Shown here: one piece after another, positions 33,612-45,223 of the stretch
How the letters are laid out: every line of letters starts with the position of its first letter
Numbering within the stretch: position 1 is the stretch's first letter
DNA from: Sordariomycetes sp. S80-01Y
Taxonomy: Eukaryota > Ascomycota > Sordariomycetes
Assembly: GCA_037042185.1 (NCBI GenBank)
Contig: JAXQJY010000033.1
Coordinates: 2,480,001 to 2,544,000 of the forward strand
DNA: 64,000 nucleotides
Direction: 5' to 3'
Position numbers and translations under genes: made by a program
The notes under the pieces: model-generated
Told to the model about the DNA's origin: nothing
The model's input: the letters and a program-made list of their open reading frames with translations, nothing else
The model's database searches: none

Positions 33612-35940
33612 ATGTCGACCATACAACAACTCAAGAACTTTATCCGACACGGTATGTTGCATTCCTCGAGTCATCACCTTCGTCATCGCCCTTCCAGTCC
33701 CTGCTCCGCACCTATCGTGTCTCATAGCTCCGAACCTTGGGCGCTAACCTCCCCTCCCCAGGTAAACAAGCCCGGAATTACAACGACGACTCATCGCGAA
33801 AGAATGAGCAGTCTCGATCGCCTCCTCAACAACCGCAACCTGTCCCCACCAAGAACATGCCGCCTAGTGAGCCTGTGGTAGGCCACCATCCTGCACCTCC
33901 CGGTCAGGGTCTCCATCACGATGCCTACTCCGAGGCCCCAGGCGACGCTCGCAATCGTGTTGCCCAGGCCGATCATGCCGCTGCTCACAACGCCGAGGCC
34001 GCACAGAACGTTTCGCAGAAGGATGCCTCCAAGAGCAAGCGTGTCGACGAAGCCAACCTGGCCAAACTCATCGCCGAGGAGAACGCCAGCAAGAGCAAGT
34101 TCCCCAAGTACCCCGGCCTCGAACGGTGGGAACTCCTGGAGAAGATGGGCGACGGCGCCTTCAGCAACGTTTACCGGGCCCGCGACCTGACGGGCGAGTA
34201 CAGTGAGGTCGGCATCAAGGTCGTCCGCAAGTACGAAATGAATAGCATGCAGGTGAGTTGGCGAGCGGGCTCAGCGTTCATGCGCTGCTTGTTGCTTTTT
34301 ATCTTCTTGTCCTTTGCCTTTGCCTTTGCTTTCCGTTGCTTGCTTCGCTTCTACCCTGGCTTCTGCCAATTTGAAATCATTTTACCAACCTATGGGGTCT
34401 CCGCCCCTCTTAGGGAAACAACCATTTACATCCGGACTTCAAGAAGGTCCCGAAAGCTGCCGAGGTGCGAGAAAAACTTCTCTTGTCTCATCGAAGAACC
34501 GGCCATCCCGTCATGTTGATTTTACTGCTTGTTTTGTGCGCTATGGCTCAGGGATGGCCATCATATCAGGCGAGGAAGTGATATTAACTGTTGTGCCAGC
34601 GTTCGAATATCCTCAAGGAGGTCCAGATCATGCGCCAACTTGATCATCCCAACATCATCAAACTCGTCGAATTCTCCGAGTCACGGCAGTATTACTACAT
34701 CGTCCTCGAGCTTGCCCCCGGCGGTGAGCTGTTCCACCAGATTGTTCGTTTGACATACTTCAGCGAAGAGCTGTCCCGCCATGTCATCGTGCAAGTCGCC
34801 AAGGCATTGGAGTATTTGCACGAAGAGAAGGGTGTTGTTCATCGGTAAGCCCGTCGCGCCGCCGTCCTGGACGGAAATTCTAACAGGGACTCTAGTGATA
34901 TCAAGCCCGAGAACATCTTGTTCAACCCCATCCCATTCGTGCCTTCAAAGGTACCGAAGCCTAAGCAACCTGGTGACGAGGACAAGGTCGATGAGGGAGA
35001 GTTCATTCCCGGTCAAGGTGCTGGTGGCATCGGTCAGATCAAGATTGCCGATTTTGGCCTCTCCAAAATTGTTTGGGATAACCAGACCATGACACCTTGT
35101 GGAACCGTCGGATATACGGCTCCTGAAATTGTCAAGGATGAGCGTTACTCCAAGTCCGTGGATATGTGGGCTCTCGGCTGCGTCCTGTACACGCTGCTGT
35201 GTGGCTTTCCGCCCTTCTACGATGAGAGCATCGAGGTTCTTACCGAAAAGGTCGCCAAAGGATCCTACACATTCTTGTCACCTTGGTGGGATGACATTTC
35301 CAAGTCCGCCAAGGATCTTATCACTCACCTCCTGACCGTGGACCCCGAGAAGCGCTTCACCATTAAGGAGTTCCTCGCACATCCTTGGGTGCAAGCCACT
35401 GCCCCCGTTGAGGAGAAGAAGCCTGAGAAGCCCCTCCGCGCTTTCGACTCCACAAAGTTTGAGGAATCGGGCAAGAGGTACGACTTCCGCTCACCCGGTG
35501 CCGTCAACCTCCGCGAGGTGTTCGACGTCGGCTACGCGGTTCATCGCCAGGAGGAAGAGGGCAAGCGAAGGCAACAGGCTGGCAAGGGTGGCCAGAGCCG
35601 CTTCCTCAACGCTCTCAATGAAGACGATGAGGATGAGGGGGACGACAAGATGCAAGTGGATCAGCAGGGAGCGGACAACCAGAAGCCGCAAGCTGGTACG
35701 CAAACCCTGGAGCAAAGCATGCAGAACACCAACATCCGTGATCAAGATGCCCAAAGAGGCCGTGAACGAGAGCGAGGCCACAACGACAAGGGTTATGGAC
35801 AACATTCCGCCACCGTCACTGCTGCCGCCAGGCAACAGGTCCGGGAACGGAACCGTGGAAAGGGTCCTTTCGAGCTCAACCTCGACAACGCCACACTGCT
35901 TGGCAAGCGCAATAAGAAGGTCCCTGTAATGGGAGCATAG
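33612..35940 (+). CDS. RCK2: RCK2/Srk1-like MAPK-activated (CaMK group) protein kinase
   Basis: Serine/threonine kinase of the yeast Rck2 / fission yeast Srk1 type, a target of the Hog1/Sty1 stress MAPK by family knowledge. Exons 33612-33651, 33762-34252, 34600-34844 and 34896-35940 encode 606 aa; introns are 110, 347 and 51 nt, phases consistent. The kinase domain (about 140-460) has LEKMGDGAFSNVY (glycine loop), VGIKVVRK (Lys), HRDIKPENIL, then a 45-residue Pro/Asp/Glu insert before IADFGLSK that is typical of this subgroup, CGTVGYTAPEIV (activation loop) and DMWALGCVLYTLL. The C-terminal tail has Gln/Glu-rich disorder and ends with FELNLDNATLLGKRNKK, close to the conserved Rck2/Srk1 tail with its basic docking-like residues. 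The N-terminal 130 residues are low complexity. The first coding exon is only 40 nt. Intron 2 is long for this window and contains a CCTTTG tract. Confidence 0.9.
34311..34328. repeat. CCTTTG hexamer tract in intron 2 of the RCK2-like gene
   Basis: Three tandem CCTTTG units form part of a longer pyrimidine-rich stretch inside the 347-nt intron. Confidence 0.6.
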
Positions 35941-37016
35941 GAGTCTCGTCAAGATGTCATTTCTACCGCATCGCTGGTCAAGGGGCCGGCTTGCTGATGG
36001 CGCAGCCCCTCATCCGAGACCTGCCCTCGCGACTACAGAGTCACAGCTGTGAAGTCTTTAGGTCGAAGAGCGGGAATACCCAACATTGCGCAGGTAGCAC
36101 CCTGGTCAGATGCTACTGTCACAAGCTTCATAGCCTGGCGGCTAAGGGGTTATTGACCTTACGTCACGGCGCCCGGAGTACATGGAGGATATTGAGTACT
36201 GGAACATGGATGGTCTTTTTCTTCGCTGGTGCGCTTTTCTTTCCTAGGCTGCAATTTTTTGGTCTGTACCACATCACCCCTTTAGATTGACATTTGTCGC
36301 CAGACCCCAAGGCGACTCATGATGTTATGTAGGGTCGCTGGCATACGTATGCCATTAGGAGTTTGGACTGTCAAGGATGCGACGGAACCTGTGGTTCCTT
36401 TTCCGCAGACGTTATACAATTGAACATGACCCTCACAAATTTATCGTGCGGCTTCCCTTTTAGTTGAACGAATTTGGTGACTGGCAGGACCTTCCGTAGC
36501 AGGAGACACAACTCAAGATGACATGCAGGGCAGACAATGAGTCTGGTAGATGCGTTGCATGGATTTCAGTCTTTCGCCAGTCCCAACCTAAGCCGCCTGC
36601 ATTCACTTATCAAGGAGGCGGGACGACCATGTAACGGCTTCCTCGGTATCTCGTCCAGTAACGTCTCGTAGCGCACCCTTCGCGTCGAAATAGACACCTA
36701 GTGTCGGCTTACTTTAAATAGTACATTTGGGACTCAGTAGGTCTTGTAAAAAGCGGAAAATATGATTGCTGGAGATTGTCTTGTATTTCAAGTGCTTTGT
36801 ATACTTCCATTTAGGCTAGGAAAACGGCGTCTTTTTGAGAATTCATGTAGTGTTTGTAATGTTTTGAGGAATCGGGACTAAGGAGGGAAAAAGGGAACTG
36901 ACAAAGAGGGTTGAGAAGGGGCGATAACAAGGAGTTCTTGCCGAAAGCAAAAGCACCGACGGTCTACTCCTTTGTCCAGCAGCGGGTAGAGCAACACCTA
37001 CTACGGCCGAGGCAGC
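35941..37016. other. Convergent intergenic region
   Basis: About 1.1 kb between the kinase stop (plus) and the orphan stop (minus). It contains T-rich, AT-leaning 3' flank sequence. No frame, RNA gene or repeat was recognised. Confidence 0.5.
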
Positions 37017-38153
37017 TTAAAGTCCATTGGCTACACTTGGAGGACTGCACGCGCAATCGCTCAGGGGCGGTGAGCAATACGGCGACGAAATCGATGCCAG
37101 GCTGTAATCGATCTCGGCTTCATGCTGAAGATCCCTTTGGAGAGCATCGACCTCCTCACATCCAAGCCCGACGCTTGCGAACAAAGGGAGGGTGTCGGGG
37201 AAGGACAAGGTGAATGGCATCCAGAATTTGGGCTGAGCGATGTGGCGAGCATAGAAGGGGCGGAGGACCTGCTTCGACCGGCTCAGGCTCCTGAGAGCCC
37301 ACCGCATGTCGCTGGCAAACACGCTCTGCTTTCCCAAGTCCGAGGTGCGGAGCTCGGCGATGTAGCCCCTGGCAGTGTGGACTGCGATTGTCTGCAGATT
37401 TAGAACCCTCACGGGCCCAGCACTTACAATGGCTTTGACAGTCCTGAGGGTGCTGAAGGTGTCGCTGTCCACGAACCTAGTCTTGATGTGGCAGGTTTGG
37501 CCATCCTCGAGCCGGACGCCAAACAGCATAGGCCGGCCCTCGACTGCGGAGAAGCCCTGCGACAAGGCCCATCCGCGAACCACGTCCTGGTACCGCGAAG
37601 GAAAGGTGAGAGAGACTTCTCTAGGGGAGCGCTTCCTGAATCCGTGGTAGGTCATGGCCGAAAGCCCGGTGACGGCGCACTGGAAGTGCGGAAACGACCT
37701 ACCAATGATGGCAATGGCCTCCATGACCTGCTCTTTGTTCATCTTTGTCGGGACGTAGGGAACTGCCGAGCCTATTCGGGGAGAAGACAAGGAGGAGTTA
37801 GTGGAGAGACTGGGAGTAGATCGTACCGGTAAGGGCTTCTGCCTGGCCGCAACCCGGTCGTTCTCCCGCGTGGTGAGTCTCGAGCCAGGTTTGGCGGTTG
37901 GTCCGCGGGGGTTTGCTCGAGACAATTGCTGATTGCGAGCCTGTGACTCGTATGTTGGAGCAGGCGCTGCTGGCCTGATATCTTCGGGTGCTGGGTCGCA
38001 CCATCGTCGGGCTGGTAGTTGTGGCTGCGGGTGCGCATACACGCAGTGTCGGTTGTTGCGACGACGTCGATGCTGACCAGCTCTGCCGGGGTCGTTAGAT
38101 CGAGGTTTGGACGGCAGGCAGAATAGCTCGCGGAGGAAGTCGCGGAAAGACAT
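37017..38153 (-). CDS. Orphan protein with nucleotidyltransferase-fold-like segment
   Basis: Intronless 378-aa frame starting MSFRDFLRELF. Residues 1-130 are basic, Arg/Pro/Ser-rich and probably disordered. From about 135 the chain looks folded: MNKEQVMEAIAIIGRSFPHF, then CAVTGLSAMTYHGFRKRSPR followed by EVSLTFPSRYQDVVRGWALSQ. The arrangement G-x-S/A-A-x5-G-x2-R followed by a strand recalls the start of minimal nucleotidyltransferase folds, but I do not see the paired acidic residues expected of an active enzyme, so a non-catalytic member or a coincidence is possible. Later strands and helices (CHIKTRFVDS, VRVLNLQTIAVHTARGYI, DMRWALRSLSR) fit a compact alpha/beta domain. The end is Ser/Pro/Cys-rich. 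I assign no function. Confidence 0.7.
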   Translation of the reverse strand: MSFRDFLRELFCLPSKPRSNDPGRAGQHRRRRNNRHCVYAHPQPQLPARRWCDPAPEDIRPAAPAPTYESQARNQQLSRANPRGPTAKPGSRLTTRENDRVAARQKPLPVRSTPSLSTNSSLSSPRIGSAVPYVPTKMNKEQVMEAIAIIGRSFPHFQCAVTGLSAMTYHGFRKRSPREVSLTFPSRYQDVVRGWALSQGFSAVEGRPMLFGVRLEDGQTCHIKTRFVDSDTFSTLRTVKAIVSAGPVRVLNLQTIAVHTARGYIAELRTSDLGKQSVFASDMRWALRSLSRSKQVLRPFYARHIAQPKFWMPFTLSFPDTLPLFASVGLGCEEVDALQRDLQHEAEIDYSLASISSPYCSPPLSDCACSPPSVANGL

Positions 38154-38638
38154 GCTGGGAGTTGGTTATGCTGATCTTCGACTGTTCGATATGGGGGTTG
38201 TTGAAACCTTTCGTCGTCCTTGGAGTTGAAAGGCGGCACGGGAAGCAGCCAGTCAATGGTGTGTAGGTCTTGTAAGCAGCAGGAACCTGCAGGGTGAGCA
38301 TAAAGATGCATGCCCTTATATATCATACCATAGAGATCATGTCCTCGTTCTTGGTGAACATGCGAAGAACACACGGGTGCCGGTCCTGAACGTATGTGCG
38401 CAGGTGACTCGTGTTCACTGCTCCTTAGATACGTTTGGAGAACGCGCAAGCCAAAGAGCGGCCGTTTTGAAACCTTGCTGAGAATGAAGAGACATCGCAG
38501 ACGCGTGGGAATGACCAAGTGAAGTGTCCATGTAACCTTTGAGCCTACGTCGACTCGGCCGAAAGAGCCACCTCTAAGCCTCAACGCCAATTATTTGTAC
38601 AATGCCCGATGCCTGTACCCCTTGTTTGGTCATGTTGC
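38154..38638. other. Intergenic region between RPN11 and the orphan
   Basis: Promoter and leader of the orphan (minus) and 3' flank of RPN11 (minus). No protein-like frame or repeat was recognised. Confidence 0.5.
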
Positions 38639-39775
38639 TCATAATTCCTCCTCCACATCCATTGTCTCGCCGTTCGCCGACGTTTGCCCTTCCTTCTTGG
38701 GTACAGTGGCTTCCTTGTCGATCATCTGCCTCGACACGGCCACGATGTTGTCCTCGATCAGCTCCCTTCCGACGTCCTCCAGGTGCTTCTTCGGATCGAC
38801 TTTGCCGACGTATCTGGTCTTGAGCTGCTCCTTCGTTAACTCCGTCTCCTCCTTGACCCGCTTCTCGTATCCGTCTGCTAGATGTACGAGCTGCTGCAGT
38901 TTCTCCTTGTTCTTGGTGCCTTCCGTTCGGAAGTCGTCCATCTCTAGAGCCTCCGTCCATACGTGCTTGTGTAGGTTCATCAGCATGTTCTCTTCGAGGG
39001 CGGTCTTGCGGTAGTTAATCGCGATCGAGTAGTAGTGTCGGTTGAGGCCGTGGATTAGCGCTTGGATGGATGGCTTGTTCAGGTGGCCAAGATTGCTCGT
39101 GCTCTGGCGGGGTTCTTGGCCCATCATAAGAAGCTGCGGGTTGATGAGGCGGAACGCATCGATAACGACTTTGCCTTTGACAGACTGGATGGGGTCGACC
39201 ACCACCGCGACCGCGCGGGGGTTCAACTGCTCGAATGATTGTTGAGTGTTGATGTCGACCGAGGACAGCCAGCAGCCGAAACCAGGGTGAGAGTGGTACC
39301 AGCCAACGACGGATTCGGGCCTGCCAAACGTTAGCTCTCGCCATCCACTACTGATAGCTTAAAAAACTCGCCTTCCTGTTTGCCTCAGCATATCCATCAT
39401 CTTGGTCTGGAACACTGGATCGACTGCCTCGACACTGACACCTGTGCCACTCTGGGGCATGGCAAACACGTCCATGACCTTGACTGTGAAGTCGTCCACA
39501 AACTCTCCCAACATCAGGCCCATGACTTCCATCGGAACACCGGCGCGACCATGACGAAGCATCTTTAGCAACGCGAGGGAGGAAATGTAGACAGTTTCGG
39601 AGTTATCGATAAGGTTCGAGTTGTCCTATACGAGAGATCCGTAAGTATAGGAGCTTGTCCAACCTAGGCGCAGCTCCAGCAAGCTGGCCATCTTGAGATA
39701 GCTTACCTGTCCTGGGGTTGGGCCGCCGAGGCCGCCCATTCCAGAGCCTCCAAGCAAGTGCCTGAAGCGATCCAT
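38639..39775 (-). CDS. RPN11: 26S proteasome lid deubiquitinase Rpn11
   Basis: JAMM metalloprotease that removes ubiquitin chains from substrates at the 19S regulatory particle. Exons 39775-39707, 39625-39372 and 39320-38639 give 334 aa. The start [15 protein letters not shown] matches the conserved family start. The MPN+ domain has [11 protein letters not shown] (catalytic Glu), then [16 protein letters not shown] with the zinc His pair, Ser and Asp. Conserved downstream blocks are [40 protein letters not shown] and LMNLHKHVW. The C-terminal helices lead to an acidic end (MDVEEEL). Intron 1 (80 nt) is GT-AG. Intron 2 (39321-39371, 51 nt) starts with GCGAGT, a GC-AG intron; only this junction rebuilds [10 protein letters not shown]. 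It is transcribed divergently from RPD3. Confidence 0.97.
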
Positions 39776-40336
39776 GGCGCGATATGAAAGTGTTAGGGCT
39801 TGGTTTTCAGATAGATATGGGTAGTCTACGCGCGAGCTTGTTGGACCGCGAGCAGGGCAGAATGTGGTGGAAGGTGAGGGAGCTGTGGAGTTGACTATGA
39901 GCTCAAGCCGTTTATCGCTGCTGCCGTTGACGACAGTGCTTGCAGCCTTGAGTCGGAGCTCTGGGTGCTTAGTCACGTCACGTGTGGACGCATCGCCGGC
40001 GACCATGAGCCACAATGCGGGCACGGAGTGACGCACGGTCTTGTGGCTAGGTACAATCTGCCAATCGAATGTTGTCAATCATGACCACCAGCCTCAGCTC
40101 CCTCCAGCCTTGCCGCCCCAACTTTATTCCGCGTCGTGTGTAAGAGCGTTGCTCCCCATCGCCTTTCACCTTTTCCTCAACCTCGCCCATCGTCCCCGCT
40201 GCGGTATGTCAAGGGCTGTCTGACCCTGTCGCTGTCTCAGTAGCCTCGGATTTATTATTTGTCACCATTTGGGACTTTCGAAACTCCTTTTTTTCAACAC
40301 CACCTCTTGCCAGCCTCCCCGGATCGCGCTCGCAAG
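39776..40336. promoter_or_regulatory. Bidirectional promoter RPN11 / RPD3
   Basis: Only 561 bp separate the two ATGs. A TCACGTGT E-box-like site lies at 39978-39985, overlapping a second TCACGT half-site. The stretch next to RPD3 is pyrimidine-rich, as in fungal leaders. Confidence 0.55.
39978..39985. promoter_or_regulatory. TCACGTGT E-box in the RPN11/RPD3 promoter
   Basis: CACGTG core 203 bp upstream of the RPN11 ATG. The same core recurs upstream of cactin and between cyclophilin and ENT3. The binding factor (Cbf1-like) is inferred. Confidence 0.35.
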
Positions 40337-42374
40337 ATGGGCGACGTCGCGATGTCCCAGCTGGGCTCTGCGGCCCTCAATGGCTCATCCCCCAAGAAGG
40401 TCGCATACTTCTACGACTCCGACATTGGAAACTATGCTTACCCCACTGGACATCCAATGAAGCCGCATCGAATCCGCTTGGCGCACAGCTTGATCATGCA
40501 ATACGACTTGTTCAAGAAGATGGAGATCTATGTGAGCCCCCTCCAAGCCCAAACATAGATAGCTTTGCCTAACAGTCAACAGCGCGCGAAACCAGCGACT
40601 AGGGGCGAAATGACACAGTTTCATACCGACGACTACATCGACTTCCTTCAGAAGGTGACCCCGGATAACATGGACAACTACATGCGCGAGCAGGGCAAGT
40701 ACAACGTGGGCGACGACTGTCCTGTCTTTGATGGTCTCTTCGAGTTTTGTGGTATCAGCGCTGGCGGCAGCATGGAGGGTGCCGCTCGCCTGAATCGCCA
40801 AAAGTGCGACGTCGCGATCAACTGGGCTGGCGGGCTTCATCACGCGAAGAAGTCTGAGGCCAGTGGTTTCTGCTATGTCAATGGTAAGGACTGCGGCAAT
40901 CTTCATCAAATCGCTTCTAACGCTATTCAGATATTGTTCTTGGTATCCTCGAACTCCTACGATTCAAGAAACGAGTCCTTTATATCGATATCGATGTCCA
41001 CCATGGCGATGGTGTCGAAGAAGCTTTCTACACGACCGACCGCGTTATGACAGTCTCCTTCCACAAGTACGGCGAGTACTTCCCGGGAACCGGTGAGCTG
41101 CGCGATATTGGCATTGGCCAAGGAAAGAATTACTCGGTCAACTACCCTCTGCGCGACGGAATTACCGACGAGACCTACAAATCCATTTTCGAACCCGTCA
41201 TCGAGAATGTCATGCGATTCTACCAGCCCGAGGCTGTGGTGCTACAATGCGGTGGAGACAGTCTATCCGGTGATCGCCTTGGATGCTTTAACTTGAGCAT
41301 GGCTGGTCACGCCAACTGTGTTAGCTACACCAAAAGCTTCGGCCTCCCAACCCTCGTCCTCGGCGGCGGTGGCTACACCATGCGCAACGTTGCGCGCACA
41401 TGGGCTTTCGAGACTGGTGTTCTGGTGAATCAAGAGATGGATCGAACACTTCCTTACAACGAGTATTATGAAGTAAGCAGCATTTCTTATCTTCTGAGGA
41501 TATCAGTTAACAGGCGCAGTACTACGCTCCAGATTTCGAGCTCAACGTCCGCTCTTCGAACATGGAGAACTCCAACAGCCCCGAGTACTTGAACAAGATT
41601 ACCGCAGCGGTGATCGACAACCTCAGACAGACTGGACCTGCGCCATCAGTGCAGATGCAAGACGTGCCCCGGAAACCATTTGGCGGTATGACGGATGAAG
41701 AAGAGGCAGAGCTTGACGATCTGGACGAGGACGAGAACAAAGATACTCGGATTACTCCCCGGTTATGGGATAAGAGCATTGAGAATCCTGCTGAGTACGA
41801 GCCCAGCGACGACGAGAATCTCGCAGCCCGCAACGGCGTCACTGGACAAAACGGCAGCACCAACCGCATATTCGACGATCACGGCGACAAGGAGGCCGAT
41901 AAACCTTCAGACCCGGCAAACGGCGCTACCAAGGAGGACGAAGACACGGCCGTCGTCGATGCGCCGGATCCTAACGATGACACTATTGAAGACATCCAAG
42001 CTCAGGAGCCCGCCGAGTCTACCTCGGCACCTGCAGATGATGCGACAAAGGAGGCGTCCAAGGCCGCCGACACCGACGGTGATGTTGACATGGCCGACTC
42101 CGGCAATGCCGACGACACACCCATCAAGAAGGAGGATGCCGAGGCTGAAGCAGCTCCCGCGACCTCGGAGAAGGGGGACGAGGCAAAGGCAGCAGAGGAG
42201 GCCAGTTCTGATAAGCCCGCTGAAGCCACCACCGTGGAAGAGAAGTCGACAGAGCCGTCGAAGGCTGACGAACCAGTCAAAGAAGCAGAGACGTCAGACG
42301 CAATGGACGTCGATACCGACAAAAAGCCTGACGAGAAGACAGACGACAAAGAGGAGACTAAGACTGACAGTTGA
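40337..42374 (+). CDS. RPD3: Class I histone deacetylase Rpd3
   Basis: Zinc-dependent lysine deacetylase of nuclear co-repressor complexes. Exons 40337-40531, 40583-40883, 40931-41472 and 41520-42374 give 630 aa; introns are 51, 47 and 47 nt. The start is [11 protein letters not shown]. The deacetylase domain (about 20-400) has [15 protein letters not shown], the catalytic His pair in [19 protein letters not shown], zinc ligands in [27 protein letters not shown] and the Tyr of [20 protein letters not shown] and the basic/acidic region after it match the Rpd3 group rather than Hos2. The last 200 residues are an acidic Ala/Asp/Glu/Lys/Thr-rich tail, typical of filamentous fungal Rpd3. The last acceptor has two CAGs six bases apart; the second is preferred because it yields [12 protein letters not shown]. 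Confidence 0.96.
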
Positions 42375-44033
42375 GGGTAGCAACACGATGCATATTCACC
42401 ATATGGAGCGCACGTGTTTCTTTCACTCATGTGTCAGTCATACTATACTCTTCACCTCCACTTTGGGGGGCATATCCTGTATCTTCTCTCATCTACTGCG
42501 ACAGGGGCAATTGGCGTTTCTGGCGAACGAGGCAAGCCGCGTAAGGGTGGGTGGTGACGATTCACGGACAGACGATGATTTGGGCATAAATCGACCAGTT
42601 TGTTTTCTCTGACTTTACACAACATGGATTTCGACTACAAAATAAGACCAGCGATTTGTTGTATGGTAGCCTCACTTCCACTTAGGAGGCACGGGCACTC
42701 GTCATACGAACGAAGCATTTTATGCTCTAAAGCATTTGGACAATGAGACTTAATCAATACGTAAGCTTCAAATTTCTGAAATCCTATCCTCTCAACATCT
42801 CAGCAATATAGCATTATTGTTAGGCCTTCACAGCCATCGTCCCCACCTGAATCGAAGACTGTCTCGGCTCATCTCCTCTGGCACTCGGCTCTGGCGACAG
42901 ACAACCGGCTCCGGCAATGCCGAGATGTTGTATGGTAGAGGCTTCGCGGGTGAAAGTAAGCTTCTGGGTCTGGAAGGAGAGATATTGAGGCTTTCCCGGG
43001 GTTCTGTTGAGGCGGGGAAGTCGCTTCGGCTCGTCTGCTGGGGGATGATTCGAAGACAAATGAACCTGCCACTGCGCCACCTAGGCAAATGGATTTGGCA
43101 TAGTCGGGTCTGGCCTTCGTTCATGTGGTTTTCATTGTGCAAAGTCTGCTCGAGCGCGCTTTGAGGAGATAGAGCCTCGTTTGCGCCGTGAGTGTAGTTC
43201 ATCGTCGAGGTTGGCTTGCCCACTCGGTGTTTTGTTCGCAGAAAAAGCTTTCTGAAGTCGACTAAAATATCTTCTACTGAGGATATCTTTGGGTTTGGCG
43301 GGACATATGCTCTTATTTGTGTACGGATGGGTGACACTGCGACGCAGGACAACAAGGTGCCTCGAAAGCGCGACAAAAGTGAGGCAAACGCGGTAGGATC
43401 AAACCAACCAAGTATTTAAGTCCAACGAGACGGAAGACTAGAGAATACTATTTGCCCAGTAAGAACTCAAAGACACCTATATACTTATCCAGAATCTGCA
43501 TATATTGTTTACAATCTTCCAGTCTGTTCCGAAGCCCATCGCTGGCGGAAAGGCATAGGGTAGGAGCTTCCGAGGAAGCGGCACACTGCTTACCACACCT
43601 TTGGATCTCTCCACACTAGCCATGATTTTCAAGACGCTAAGTCGGAATTGGAATGAGGAGCCAATTTTGCGGAAATCGGTCATCGAAGCTCAGAAGATTC
43701 TGACTGTAGGGGACAAGATGGAAGGGAACTACTACGGGGAGTCACGCCGACTCACATGCGATCTTCTCGTCCCCCACCACGGAATGCCCCACCACCGCCC
43801 CTGCAAGGCTGCCAATGCGGGGCGTACTGGCGCATCCGTCACCAAACCTTCAACTTTTTTTTCGACCTTCCACCACCTCCCCGCGAAGCTGTCGCGACCC
43901 TCATCGCAATTCTCTCAATCCTTTAGCACCGTCCATGTAGCACTGGTCATTGTATCTCCAGCCTTAGGTAGGCTGTCACGACTAGCCTCTCTGCCTACTT
44001 GCGACCCAAGGACCCTGACTCACAACCGCCGCC
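42375..44033. other. 1.7 kb intergenic region
   Basis: RPD3 3' flank and RPC34 promoter with a pyrimidine-rich leader (about 43840-43930). A 182-codon minus frame at 42828-43376 has no ATG start and no recognisable domain, so I do not call it. Confidence 0.5.
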
Positions 44034-45223
44034 ATGCCGCCCTCCGCAACCCCCAGGCCCGTCGAGACCGACAGCGAGACCGCCAAGCTTGCAGTATGGA
44101 AGCAGGCACTCTACGATCGCGTGCGCGAGGAATATCGCGAGAAGGATCTCTTCACGCAAGAGGATCTCGGCGAGCTCAATGTCATTCCCAACAGTGACAA
44201 GATGTTGCTGCTGCGGGTGGTGCAGGCTTTGAGCAATGACAACCTGCTCATCACGTTTCGCGAGGCCTCGGGGGAGATCTTCTGGAAGTGGCGCGATGCG
44301 CAGGAGGCGCACAAGTGAGTACTGCTCTGACTTCGCAGAGAAACACGGACTGACAACGGGCCAGGTACAAGCAGTGCGCCACTGACGAGCAACGGATGGT
44401 GTACGCCATGATTGACGACGCGGGAGGCGACGGAATGTGGTCACAAACCCTTCAGCGACGCCTGAACATGCACGATGCCGTCTTCAAGAATACAGTCAAG
44501 CAACTGCAGGGCAAGAACCTCATCGCACCCTTCAAAAGCGTCGAACACCCGAACAAAAAGATGTACATCAAAGCATCCATACAACCAAGCGATCGAGCAA
44601 CAGGAGGACCGTGGTATACGGACCAGAACCTGGACGAGGCCTTCATTGAGGATCTTCAAAGGGTTGTCTTCGACTATGTGAAAAAGCAAAGTGGTTACTT
44701 GAGTAGACATGGGCAGGAGTCGAGAGCGCAGCAGCCCAAGAAGGGGACGAAGAGAGGTGCGAAGGAAATGGAAGCGCCAGCGTCTCAACCTGCTCGGGCG
44801 CCCTCCAAAGCAACGCAACGAGCGGCCGTCTTCCTGCCTTTGCCGGCAGGCTACACGGGTTACCCCACCGTCCGTGAGATCGCACGTTTTCTGACGACTA
44901 GCGGGATCACAAATAACACTATCCTCTCCGAAGAAGACGTGACGAAGCTGGTCAACGTTTTGGTGTGGGACAACCTGCTCGAGCCTGTCCGAGTTGGCGG
45001 CAAGATGGGGTACCGGGTATCGAGGATAGCGAAGCAGTCGACCGAGAACTCGGCTGGCAGAGATGACCTGTCCGGAGCTGGTCCGCAACTGTACGTCAGC
45101 CCGTACACGGAAGCGCCTTGTGGAAAATGCCCGGTGTTTGAGCTGTGTGAGGAGGGTGGACCTGTCGGGCCCAGCAACTGCGAATACTTTACCCGTTGGC
45201 TTGGCTTGGACCTGCCCAGCTAG
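44034..45223 (+). CDS. RPC34: RNA polymerase III subunit RPC34 (RPC6/POLR3F)
   Basis: Subunit of the Pol III-specific initiation subcomplex with winged-helix domains. Exons 44034-44314 and 44365-45223 flank a 50-nt intron (GTGAGT...GCCAG) and give 379 aa. Tandem winged helices are visible: FTQEDLGELNVIPNSDKMLL / VVQALSNDNLLITF (first) and RMVYAMIDDAGGDGMWSQTL / VKQLQGKNLIAPF (second), then KKMYIKA and a third region with PTVREIARFLTTSGI. The C terminus holds Cys motif C-x2-C-x5-C-x10-C in CGKCPVFELC...SNCEYF, matching the Fe-S cluster of human RPC39. A Lys/Ala/Pro-rich linker (about 215-260) separates the domains. It converges on the cyclophilin gene. Confidence 0.95.

Noticed and set aside
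42828-43376. 182-codon minus-strand frame
   Set aside because: It opens with TTG, has no in-frame ATG early, overlaps equally long frames in other phases, and shows no recognisable fold or motif.
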